DNA of 57,838 nt from an uncultured Collinsella sp. Its GTDB lineage: Bacteria; Actinomycetota; Coriobacteriia; Coriobacteriales; Coriobacteriaceae. Made by a program: the position numbers and the translations under genes. The notes under the pieces are model-generated. The model saw only the letters and a program-made list of their open reading frames with translations. It was not told where the DNA came from and did not search any database. The DNA lies in assembly GCA_900548265.1 (NCBI GenBank), contig URKG01000012.1:1-57838 (forward strand), in the 5' to 3' direction. This document shows positions 7,126 through 15,096 of this stretch, in pieces. Each line of letters starts with the position of its first letter. Positions within the stretch are counted from its first letter, which is position 1.

Positions 7126-10125
7126 CTATTTCTTAAGAAGGTACGAATAGTTGTCGCGCACGGCCCTGATGGTCAGGCGGACGGCCTCGGGCAGACCGGT
7201 GTTGACGGCATCGACCGAGACAGTGCGGACCGTGCCGGTGACGCGGACCTTAAAGTGGTCCTCGTCCACGGCCAGGAAGCCCTCGTTCTCGGAGTTCTCC
7301 ATGTCCTGCTCGCTCCAGAACAGGGTGAGCTTGTCCTTGTAGGGATGACCCTCCTGGTAGGGGCAGAACACGGCGCAGTTACCGCACTCGTTGCACATGC
7401 CGTCGACATGGACGACCTGATGCTTGGCCAGGCCCGGCACCTTAATTGCCACGTTGGCGCGGTTGGGGCACACGTCGCAGCAGACCTCGCACACCGAGCC
7501 GCAGCCCAGGCAGCGGGTCTTGGTGCAGTTGCGCTTGTCGCGGCACAGCGACCCCTTGCGCTCGTAGCAGGTGTCCTCGCGGCCGGCCTGCTCGTTGCAG
7601 TCGGCGTACTTGTTAAAGTCCACGCCGGCGATGGCACGGGCGACCTCCGCGGCGTCGGCGATAGCCTCGACCACGGTGGCAGGACCGCGACGGCAGTCGC
7701 CCGCAGCCCAGACGCCCTCAACGCCGGTGGAGGTGGCGGCAAGGCGGCCGCGACGGTCGTGCTCGACGCCCGCGGCATCGTACAGGCTGGCGTCGATGCC
7801 CTCGCCCACGGCGCAGATCACCGTGGTGGCGGGAAGCTCGACGGTCTCGCCCGTGGCGACGGGGCTGCGACGGCCGCTTGCATCCGGCTCGCCAAGCTCC
7901 ATAACATCGCAGGTCAGCACGGCGCCGTTGAACGCCTTGGGCGCCAGCAACTCGCAGAACTCAACGCCGTCGGTAAGAGCAAGATCGAGCTCTTCCTCGT
8001 CAGCGGGCATCTGCTTCTTGGTGCGGCGATACACCAGGCGCACGTTCTTCACGCCAGCCAGACGCTTGGCCACGCGGGCCGCGTCCATGGCGGTGTTACC
8101 GGCGCCAATGACCACGACGTCCTCGCCCAGCTCGAGTTTCTCGCCCTTCTTGGCGGCCTCGAGGAACTCCAGCACGTCGAGCTCGGCACCCTCGCCTAGG
8201 CCCGCAGAGCCGGGCATCCAGGCACCGGTGGCCACGACCACGTCGGTAAAGCCCTGGGCCTTGAGCTCGTCAATGGAATCAACGCGAGCGTTGAGCTGCA
8301 CCTTGGCGCCAAAGGCCAGGCAGAGCTCGGCATCGTGGGAGATATCGTCGCTCGCGATGCGGAACTCGGGAATCACGTGACGGACCACGCCACCGAGCGA
8401 ATCGCGGGCCTCAAAGATGGTGACGGGCACGCCGGCGCGCGTCAGGAAGAACGCCGTCGCCAGGCCGGCCGGGCCGCCGCCGATAACGGCAACGTTGCGC
8501 TCACCGTCGTTGGCGATGGCCTGGGCGCGCAGCTTGGGCAGCACGGCGGTCATGGCCTCACGGGCGGCCTTGAGCTTGCTGGCGCGAATCTGGGCACCCT
8601 CGGGCTCGTAGAACGCACGCTCGCAGGCACGACCGCAGGGATGCGGGCAGATGGTGCCGGTAATAAACGGCAGGGCGTTGCGCTCGATGATGATGTTGAG
8701 TGCGTCCTCGTAGCGGCCCTCGTCAACAGCCGCCAGATAGGCGGGAATATCCTGTTGGATGGGGCAGCTCGTGCGGCACGGCGTGGTAAAGCAGTCGGAA
8801 AGCGGGCTCTTGCCGGCGACCTTGCGGTCGGGCAGCGGACGCAGCGGCTTCTTGTAGAGCGGGTTGGTGAGCGAGTCAGCCTGAATCGCGGTCACAGCCT
8901 TGAGAGAGACGCCCGCGAACGGCTTGCCGTTCAGATCGCCAAATTCGCCGGCCATCTGACTAAAGCGCTCGTAGCCACCAGGCTTGAGTACGTCGGTCGC
9001 CAGGGTGACGGGCCAAATGCCGGCATCGTACAGGGCGCGGATGTTGTAGACCGTGGCACCGCCGGAGTAACTGATGCGCAGCTTGCCATCGAACTGCTCG
9101 GTAATGCGACGGGCGGCCTCGATGGTCAGCGAGAACAGCGAACGGCCCGACATGTACATCTCGGTGGAGGGCAGCTCGTTCCTCGTCACATCGACAGGGA
9201 AGGTATTGGTGAGCTTGACGCCAAACTCCAGGCCGCGCTCGGCGCACAGGGCAATCAGGCGCTCGAACATGGGCACGGCGTCGGCCCACTGCAGGTCCTC
9301 GCGGAAGTGCGTGTCATCGAAGACGATGTAGTCAAAGCCCAGCTCGTTCAGACGCTGGCGGGCAAACTCATAGCCCAGCAGCGTGGGGTTGCACTTGATG
9401 TAGGTGTTGAGACCCTTCTCGGTAATCAGATAGGTCGCGATGCGCTCGATCTCCGCCGGCGGGCAGCCATGCAGCGTGGACTCGGTAATGGAGTTGGAGA
9501 CGCGCGCCGGGATGGACTCGACAAACGCAGCATCGACATGCTCAAACTTGTCCAGGTTAGCGAGCGCCCACGTGCGGCACTCGTTCCAAACCTCGGAGCC
9601 GCTGGCGTCCTTCATGCCCTCGATGTAGGCGTCGACCTTGGGGCTCTTGATGCCCTCGAGGTCATAGCCCACGGACATGTTAAAGACAAAGCCGTCCGGG
9701 CTGCCCAGACCATACTCGCGGGCAATCAGGTGGCAGGCGAACCATGCCTTCACGTACTCGGCAAAGGCCTGCGGAACCTCGAGCTCGGTCGACCACTCGC
9801 AGTTGTAGCACTCGTCCTGTGCCACGATACAGGGCTTGTTAACGCACTTGGAGAGCTCCTCGCCGTCCATAACCTGAACGGTCTTGAGCTCAAAGAAACG
9901 AGAACCGGCCACGTAGGATGCCACGATGTTCTGGGCCAGCTGCGTATTGGGACCGGCGGCCGGGCCAAACGGAGTCTCGATGCGCTCGTCAAAAATGGGA
10001 AGCGCGCCCTCCTGGTTGGTCGTGACCATCTTGCGCACGCCAAAGATGGCGCCCTGAGTCTTGTGCTCCTCGATGATCCAGTTCATCAGCTGCGAAAACG
10101 GGATCGGCCTCATGATGTCGCTCAT
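7126..10125 (-). CDS. ygfK: YgfK-type flavin/iron-sulfur oxidoreductase (putative selenate reductase subunit)
   Basis: About 999 residues, starting at MSDIMRPIPFSQL after GAGGAG. A longer open frame to 10248 has no convincing start and low-complexity arginine-rich sequence, so it is rejected. Domains: a dihydroorotate-dehydrogenase-like N-terminal half, a cysteine-rich linker (CFTTPCRTSCP), a GltD-like pyridine-nucleotide oxidoreductase core with VIGGGPAGLATAF and VVIGAGNTAMDAA, then two C-terminal iron-sulfur segments (CLGCGSVCEVCCDVCP and CNECGNCAVFCP). YgfK is encoded beside ssnA and molybdenum hydroxylases in many anaerobes. The selenate-reductase name is historical; a purine-linked electron-transfer role fits this locus better. 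Confidence 0.88.
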   Translation of the reverse strand: MSDIMRPIPFSQLMNWIIEEHKTQGAIFGVRKMVTTNQEGALPIFDERIETPFGPAAGPNTQLAQNIVASYVAGSRFFELKTVQVMDGEELSKCVNKPCIVAQDECYNCEWSTELEVPQAFAEYVKAWFACHLIAREYGLGSPDGFVFNMSVGYDLEGIKSPKVDAYIEGMKDASGSEVWNECRTWALANLDKFEHVDAAFVESIPARVSNSITESTLHGCPPAEIERIATYLITEKGLNTYIKCNPTLLGYEFARQRLNELGFDYIVFDDTHFREDLQWADAVPMFERLIALCAERGLEFGVKLTNTFPVDVTRNELPSTEMYMSGRSLFSLTIEAARRITEQFDGKLRISYSGGATVYNIRALYDAGIWPVTLATDVLKPGGYERFSQMAGEFGDLNGKPFAGVSLKAVTAIQADSLTNPLYKKPLRPLPDRKVAGKSPLSDCFTTPCRTSCPIQQDIPAYLAAVDEGRYEDALNIIIERNALPFITGTICPHPCGRACERAFYEPEGAQIRASKLKAAREAMTAVLPKLRAQAIANDGERNVAVIGGGPAGLATAFFLTRAGVPVTIFEARDSLGGVVRHVIPEFRIASDDISHDAELCLAFGAKVQLNARVDSIDELKAQGFTDVVVATGAWMPGSAGLGEGAELDVLEFLEAAKKGEKLELGEDVVVIGAGNTAMDAARVAKRLAGVKNVRLVYRRTKKQMPADEEELDLALTDGVEFCELLAPKAFNGAVLTCDVMELGEPDASGRRSPVATGETVELPATTVICAVGEGIDASLYDAAGVEHDRRGRLAATSTGVEGVWAAGDCRRGPATVVEAIADAAEVARAIAGVDFNKYADCNEQAGREDTCYERKGSLCRDKRNCTKTRCLGCGSVCEVCCDVCPNRANVAIKVPGLAKHQVVHVDGMCNECGNCAVFCPYQEGHPYKDKLTLFWSEQDMENSENEGFLAVDEDHFKVRVTGTVRTVSVDAVNTGLPEAVRLTIRAVRDNYSYLLKK

Positions 10126-10223
10126 AATGAGCTCCTCTCTGTAACGCCCGGCGAGACCGCGCGGCGGGCGCAAATACGGTGTAGCGCTAGCACAGCGCCG
10201 GCGACCCCGCGGAGGCCGCCTAT

Positions 10224-10259
10224 ACGCGCGCCGGATGCGGCGAAACATCCGACGCGCGT
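10224..10259. other. Intergenic hairpin between ssnA and ygfK
   Basis: Arms ACGCGCGCCGGATG and CATCCGACGCGCGT (14 nt, one mismatch) enclose an 8-nt loop. No T-run follows on the minus strand, so an RNA-stabilising or processing role is more likely than termination. Confidence 0.5.
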
Positions 10260-10273
10260 GAATCTACTTGTAA

Positions 10274-11629
10274 TTAGTAGGCGCGATCGTTGAGCGTGCT
10301 CCAGAGCTTCTTGGACTCGGCCATGGTCCACGCGTTGATCTTGTCCTCATCAATGCCAACGAACTCGCGATCCTTGTACAGGACGCGGCCGTTGATGATG
10401 GTGGTGCGGCAGTTTTTGCCCATCATGCCAAAGAGCATGTGGCCGTCGATGTTCTCCTCGCTCAGCGGCGTAAAGGGCTTGTAGTCCATGACGATGACGT
10501 CGGCGGCAGCGCCGGCCTCGAGCACACCGAGCTTGCGATCGAAGTACTTGCTGGCCATCTTGGCGTTGTTCTCGAACAGCATCGTCATTGCCTCGCACCA
10601 GCCCACGTTGGGCATAGCGGCGTTGTGACGCTGAATGATCAGGAAGACCTTGAGGCTCTCGAGCATATCGTGGGTGTAGGCGTCGGTGCCCATGCACACG
10701 GGGATGCCGCGGCGGAAGAACTCGAGCACGGGGGCGCAGCCCACGGCGTTGCCCATATTGGATTCGGGGTTGTTGACGAGCCAGGTGCCGGACTCCTTGA
10801 CGATATCCATCTCGGCAGGCGTCACGTGGATGCAGTGGCCCAGCATGGTGTCGGGACCCAGCAGGTTGTGCTGCAGCAGGCGCTCGACGGGGCTGATGCC
10901 GCCGCGGTTGAGGCGGGAATCCCACACGTCGTTCATGCCCTCGCACACATGGATGTGGAAGCCGGTCAGGCCGTTGTTGGCCTCGGCCATCTTATCCATG
11001 GTCTCGTCCGAAAGCGTAAAGGTGGCATGTCCGCCAAACATGGCGGCGATCATATGGTTGTCGTTATCGCGACGCTCCTTGGCGGCCCACTGGGCAAATT
11101 CGGCGTTCTCGGCAATGGCCTGGTCGCATTTTTCCTGGCCGCGGCGATCGGAGACCTCGTAGCACAGGCACGAACGCATGCCCAGCTCCTGAGCTGCGTC
11201 CTTAATGGTAAAGAGGCTACCCGGGATCTCGCAGAAACTCGCATGGTGATCGAAGATCGTGGTGACGCCATCGCGGATGGAGTCCAAAATCGTGGCATAG
11301 GCGCTGGCCTTGGTGCCGTCGAGCGTCAGGTTGTCGTCGATCTTCCACCACTGCTGCTCAAGATTCTCCAGGAAGTTGGTGGGGTTGCAGCCCTTAATGG
11401 CGAGGCCGCGGGCCAGACCCGAGTAGATGTGGGTGTGGCAGTTGATGAGTCCGGGCATGATGAGGTTGCCCCGGGCATCGACGTACTCGGCATCCGGGTA
11501 CTTGGCCTTGAGCTCGCGCTCGGGGCCCACTTCGACGATCGTATCTCCGTCAATGGCGACCGCACCGTTTGGAATGAACGGGGCCTGAGCGTTGCGGGTA
11601 AAGACGGAACCGTTAGCGACCAGAAGCAT
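10274..11629 (-). CDS. ssnA: Putative aminohydrolase SsnA
   Basis: A 451-residue amidohydrolase-superfamily protein. Start chosen at MLLVANGSVFTR because AAGGGAG lies just upstream; six further in-frame codons precede it. Metal-site motifs in order: NCHTHIYSGLARG, DHHASFCE, HIHVCEGMND, GHCIHVTP and GTDAYTHDM, as in the cytosine/guanine-deaminase-like branch. SsnA homologues co-occur with ygfK and selenium-dependent hydroxylases and probably deaminate or open a purine-derived ring; the substrate is not experimentally settled. It is separated from the permease upstream by about 195 bp containing a hairpin. Confidence 0.87.
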   Translation of the reverse strand: MLLVANGSVFTRNAQAPFIPNGAVAIDGDTIVEVGPERELKAKYPDAEYVDARGNLIMPGLINCHTHIYSGLARGLAIKGCNPTNFLENLEQQWWKIDDNLTLDGTKASAYATILDSIRDGVTTIFDHHASFCEIPGSLFTIKDAAQELGMRSCLCYEVSDRRGQEKCDQAIAENAEFAQWAAKERRDNDNHMIAAMFGGHATFTLSDETMDKMAEANNGLTGFHIHVCEGMNDVWDSRLNRGGISPVERLLQHNLLGPDTMLGHCIHVTPAEMDIVKESGTWLVNNPESNMGNAVGCAPVLEFFRRGIPVCMGTDAYTHDMLESLKVFLIIQRHNAAMPNVGWCEAMTMLFENNAKMASKYFDRKLGVLEAGAAADVIVMDYKPFTPLSEENIDGHMLFGMMGKNCRTTIINGRVLYKDREFVGIDEDKINAWTMAESKKLWSTLNDRAY

Positions 11630-11777
11630 GGATGCTCCCTTCAACATCAGAGGCGGGGTTTGACACCTCTGACATGGCGGAGTGCGAAGCGCCGGCCTAC
11701 ACCGGAAACGGGCCCTCTCCCGTCAACGCTTCACCAAAGGGACAAACCCTTTGAAGTGCGGCTTGGTGCCGCATGGC

Positions 11778-11807
11778 GTCGGCGGACGAGGCGATGCGTC
11801 CGCCGAC
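11778..11807. other. Intergenic hairpin between permease and ssnA
   Basis: GTCGGCGGACG (11778-11788) pairs with CGTCCGCCGAC (11797-11807) across an 8-nt loop. It has no adjacent T-run and resembles the ssnA-ygfK hairpin in size and position. Confidence 0.5.
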
Positions 11808-11824
11808 GAATAGCACCGAATTGG

Positions 11825-13219
11825 TTACTTCTTGCTCTCGGGCAAGACCAGATCCACGGCAGCGTCCTTGGCAGCATCGATGTGCTGAGCCACGACCGGC
11901 GTCTGCGGAAGGATCAGGTTAAGGACAATGGCCATGATGGCGGTGGGGGTTACGGCATTGGAGCCGATGACGGTGGACACCCAGGCGGGCATACCCTCGC
12001 CGGCAAGGCAGCCGCTGGCCATCCAGATACCCAGGCCAAAGACGACGGAGGTGCCGACGATGGTGGTAGTGCGCTGCGTGAGGCCCTCGCGGGTGAACAT
12101 GCGCACGCCGTTCATGGTGATGGTGCCAAAGACGCCGACGGTCGCGCCGCCGATGACGGGCTGCGGGATAGCGGAAAGGACGGCAGAGAGCTGCGGGAAC
12201 AGACCGGCGATGGCAAAGACGGCCGCAATGATCACAAAGACCCACTTGTTGACGACCTTGTTGGAGCAGATGATGCCCACGTTCTGGCCAAGGGCGCTGG
12301 TGGGAAGACCGCCCAGCAGGCCGCCGACCATAGAGGTGAGGCCCTGGGACACAATAGCGCCGGAGAGCTCGCGCTCGGTGGGCATACGGTCGATGGAGCC
12401 CAGGCAGGCGGCGGAAACGTCACCGATAACCTGGATAGCAACCATGGGGAACACGACGGCGAGGGTAATGCAGACCTCGGGATCAAACTCGAGCGCGTAG
12501 GGCATGAGCTTGGGAAGGGCGAAGACCTGAGCGGTGGCGACGCTGGAGAAGTCGATCATGCCAAAGGGGATGGAGACGATCATGCCAACGATCATGCCAA
12601 AGAACACGGATCCCAGCTTGAGCGTGCCCTTGCCAAAGTTGGCGAGCGCAAAGACCACGGCGAAGGTGATAAGAGCGACGCACCAGGCCTGCGGGGTGCC
12701 CCACAGCGGCGTACCCATACCGCCGGCCATATACTTGACGGCCGTGGGATACAGCGAAACGCCGATGGAGAAGATGACCGTACCGGTCACGACGGGCGGG
12801 AACAGCCACTTGATCTTGCTGTAGGCCAGACCAAAGAGGACCGCGACGGCGCCGCCGACGATCTCGCCACCCAGCAGCGCACCAAAGCTAAAGCCCGAGG
12901 CACCCATGGCCTGCAGGGCCGGCAGGAACGCGAACGAAACGCCCATGACGATGGGCAGGCCGCCGCCGATGCGACGGAAGGGAGCGAAGGCCTGAAGGGC
13001 CGTGTCGATCGCCGAAAGAATGAGCGCGACCTGGATGATGTCGGTACTCTGCTGGCTATTAAAGCCGTAGACGCCGGCCATGATGACCGCCGGGGTAATG
13101 ATGCCGGCAAACGATGCCAGTACGTGCTGAAGGGCACACGGGATCATTTCCTTAACGGGAGGCATGCCTTCGCGAGTGAACAGGGCTTCAGTGCCGTTCG
13201 TAACCGTCTCCTGGGTCAT
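11825..13219 (-). CDS. Xanthine/uracil permease, NCS2 family
   Basis: A 464-residue polytopic membrane protein with about 12-14 predicted transmembrane stretches. Family signatures include MVAIQVIGDVSAACLGS (the region of the substrate-binding acidic/polar residue) and TSALGQNVGIICSNKV, the NCS2 'QN-G' motif. Its position at the head of a xanthine dehydrogenase/SsnA cluster points to xanthine, urate or another purine as substrate, imported with protons. It is preceded by a clear promoter at 13307-13335. Purine specificity is inference from context. Confidence 0.85.
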   Translation of the reverse strand: MTQETVTNGTEALFTREGMPPVKEMIPCALQHVLASFAGIITPAVIMAGVYGFNSQQSTDIIQVALILSAIDTALQAFAPFRRIGGGLPIVMGVSFAFLPALQAMGASGFSFGALLGGEIVGGAVAVLFGLAYSKIKWLFPPVVTGTVIFSIGVSLYPTAVKYMAGGMGTPLWGTPQAWCVALITFAVVFALANFGKGTLKLGSVFFGMIVGMIVSIPFGMIDFSSVATAQVFALPKLMPYALEFDPEVCITLAVVFPMVAIQVIGDVSAACLGSIDRMPTERELSGAIVSQGLTSMVGGLLGGLPTSALGQNVGIICSNKVVNKWVFVIIAAVFAIAGLFPQLSAVLSAIPQPVIGGATVGVFGTITMNGVRMFTREGLTQRTTTIVGTSVVFGLGIWMASGCLAGEGMPAWVSTVIGSNAVTPTAIMAIVLNLILPQTPVVAQHIDAAKDAAVDLVLPESKK

Positions 13220-13306
13220 TTGACCACCAATCCTCGAAGTAGTTGTTTTCGCATCTAACGCTCTATTGTGACGCAGTGCGGGGTTGAGGTTGTGCCTTCA
13301 TTGCAT

Positions 13307-13335
13307 ATCGTATTAAAGATGATTCTCATTCTCAA
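13307..13335 (-). promoter_or_regulatory. Promoter of the purine cluster with overlapping Fur-like box
   Basis: On the minus strand TTGAGA (13330-13335) and TACGAT (13307-13312) are spaced by exactly 17 nt. The spacer contains GAGAATGAGAATCAT (13319-13333), which with the next four bases matches 14 of 19 positions of the classical Fur box. The start codon is about 88 bp downstream. The rest of the 352-bp divergent gap (13220-13571) is AT-rich with no further element recognised; no purine riboswitch pattern was seen. Confidence 0.55.
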
Positions 13336-13571
13336 TAATAATTTTTTGTTATCAGACTATTCTTCAGCTGAAATAACGCATTTCCGCAGGTCAGGAAAGT
13401 GTCTGGTCAAAATAACATCTAACTTTTCTTTTGGTCAACCGTTTACCGCTAAATTCCTACCGTTCGTCTGCATTACGCAATGTACCTGCGGATATACGAG
13501 ATGATGGGCAGCGTGTTACCATGAGAAAAAATTGTTATGAACATTTCCGATTTCACCCAAAGGAGTTGCCC

Positions 13572-14228
13572 GTGAACGAGACCGTACGTCGCTTTTTGCC
13601 GATGGTCGATTTTCTGGAGCAGATACTCGGCAAAAACAGCGAAATCGTGCTGCACGATTTCTCGGATCCCGACCACGCCATCGTCGATATTCGCAACGGC
13701 ATCGTAAGCGGCCGCAAGGTCGGCGGTCCCGCCACCGATCTGGCACTCAAGATCATGCACGACGCCAAGTATCGCGACCTGCCGTTTATTACGGGCTACG
13801 AGGGGCGCGGTGCCGGCGGCAAGACGTTGGAGTCAGCGACGTACTTTATCCGCGAGAATGATGAGATCGTCGGTATGCTCTGCGTCAACACCGACCTCTC
13901 GACCGTGCGCTCCATCAACGCCATGGCGCAGCAGCTCATGGCGTGCTTCGACGCGGCACCGACGCGCACGGAGCCCGCCCCTATCGAGGTCGAAAGCCTT
14001 TCGGAGTCTACACAGGAGCTCATCGACCGCAGCATTGCCGAGTTGCTGAGCGCGCGCGGGCTGGATGTAGCGTCGCTTGGTCAGAGCGACCGCGTGGACG
14101 TCATTCGCCACCTCAACGGTAACGGGGTGTTCATGCTCAAGGGCGCCGTGGCCTGCGCCGCCGCCGCGCTGGGCATCTCGGAGCCCAGCGTCTACCGCTA
14201 CCTGCAAAAAGTCCGCAAGGAAGGCTAA
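13572..14228 (+). CDS. YheO-family regulator (PAS-like sensor plus HTH)
   Basis: 218 residues from a GTG start 6 nt after AGGAG (13561-13565). An upstream ATG at 13521 lacks a good ribosome-binding site. The N-terminal half (about 1-120) is the YheO PAS-like domain (FLEQILGKNSEIVLHDFSDP, then GRGAGGKTLESATYFIREN). The C-terminal half ends in a helix-turn-helix (VACAAAALGISEPSVYRYLQKVR), the DauR/YheO type. It is divergent from the xanthine permease, so it probably senses a purine or related metabolite and controls that cluster; this is positional inference. Confidence 0.82.
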   Translation: MNETVRRFLPMVDFLEQILGKNSEIVLHDFSDPDHAIVDIRNGIVSGRKVGGPATDLALKIMHDAKYRDLPFITGYEGRGAGGKTLESATYFIRENDEIVGMLCVNTDLSTVRSINAMAQQLMACFDAAPTRTEPAPIEVESLSESTQELIDRSIAELLSARGLDVASLGQSDRVDVIRHLNGNGVFMLKGAVACAAAALGISEPSVYRYLQKVRKEG

Positions 14229-14272
14229 CGAGCAAAATGGAGTGCGGCTCCACAAGCGATCCGTCACTTGAT

Positions 14273-14311
14273 AAAAGACCCTGCAGCTCGCACGCGCTGC
14301 AGGGTCTTTTT
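14273..14311. terminator. Bidirectional terminator between the YheO-like gene and ridA
   Basis: A perfect 15-bp stem, AAAAGACCCTGCAGC (14273-14287) with GCTGCAGGGTCTTTT (14296-14310), and an 8-nt loop. T-runs occur on both strands, serving the two convergent genes. Confidence 0.9.
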
Positions 14312-14340
14312 GCATGTCATGTTTAGTTGTGGCCAACGCC

Positions 14341-14718
14341 TTAGAGAGCGGCAACGACCTCGATCTCGACCAGACCGCCAGCCGGAAGGGCGGCAACCTG
14401 GAAGGCGCTGCGCGCGGGGAACGGGGCCTCAAACTTGGAGGCGTAGATCTCGTTCACGGCGGCGAAGTCGACGATGTCGGCCAGGTAGACCGTGGTCTTG
14501 ACGACATCGGCAAAGGTAGCGCCGGCAGCGGTCAGCAGGGCCTCGACGTTGGCGAGGGACTGCTTAGCCTGGGCCTCGACGCCCTCGGGCATCTTGCCGG
14601 TCGCGGGATCGATGCCCAGCTGGCCGGACAGGAACACCATGTTGCCGGCCTGGATACCGGGGGAATACGGGCCGATGGCTGCGGGTGCGTTATCGGAAGA
14701 CACGACGGTCTTGCTCAT
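14341..14718 (-). CDS. ridA: RidA family reactive-intermediate deaminase
   Basis: 125 residues, the usual length. Start at MSKTVVSSDNAPAAIGPYSPG after AAGGAG; twenty further in-frame codons upstream are not RidA-like. Family features are the IGPYSPGIQAGN N-terminal strand, FLSGQLGIDPATG, and the C-terminal ARSAFQVAALPAGGLVEIE, whose Arg contacts the carboxylate of 2-aminoacrylate-type imines. It detoxifies enamine/imine intermediates from PLP enzymes in the cytoplasm. It is monocistronic by appearance. Confidence 0.92.
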   Translation of the reverse strand: MSKTVVSSDNAPAAIGPYSPGIQAGNMVFLSGQLGIDPATGKMPEGVEAQAKQSLANVEALLTAAGATFADVVKTTVYLADIVDFAAVNEIYASKFEAPFPARSAFQVAALPAGGLVEIEVVAAL

Positions 14719-14918
14719 GTTTTTCTCCTTACGATCAGATAGAGAGCGTGAGCGCGGCGTTCGCACCGGGAGGCACAATTCGGTCTGAACACCGCGCTTG
14801 ATTTGGGATAGTACTCAAGGTTTCCGCGCGATGCAAGATTATTATCACGTTGCGAGAATAATTTATCGCCCAACGGCGCCTGTCGGCCGCTGAACGGCAT
14901 GACCGGACGGTGAAGTTC

Positions 14919-14990
14919 AAAATGATCCGTTTCCCTCCGTCCCCATCGGATCAGGCGATCCATAGGGGACGGAGGAAAACGGATCATTTT
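14919..14990. repeat. Long hairpin element between divergent genes
   Basis: Two 26-nt arms (14919-14944 and 14965-14990) are complementary with one mismatch. They start AAAATGATCCG and end GTCCCC / GGGGAC at the loop side. The 20-nt loop contains a further GGATC/GATCC pairing. The element lies about 106 bp upstream of the U32 gene and 200 bp upstream of ridA, so a simple terminator role does not fit. Otherwise the 378-bp gap 14719-15096 shows only the two ribosome-binding sites. Confidence 0.75.
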
Positions 14991-15096
14991 TGCTGCAAGG
15001 GCTGCTGAAGACTTTATCCTGCTTGGGCCACAGGGCTCGTCCGCCGCAACAGCACCACTATACTTTTGAGTATCTGAGCATTTTGAAAGGCAAGAT

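Noticed and set aside
10126..10248. N-terminal extension of YgfK
   Set aside because: The open frame continues upstream of 10125, but the extra 41 residues are arginine-rich, unlike YgfK, and the Shine-Dalgarno sequence lies before MSDIMRPIP.
10439..13258. A 939-codon plus-strand frame, and similar ones at 5123-7150 and 8335-10293
   Set aside because: They are antisense to ssnA/permease, xanthine dehydrogenase and ygfK, with compositional bias only and no ribosome-binding sites.
13220..13306. Purine riboswitch upstream of the xanthine permease
   Set aside because: The conserved loop sequences of guanine/xanthine-type aptamers were not visible in the roughly 90-nt leader.
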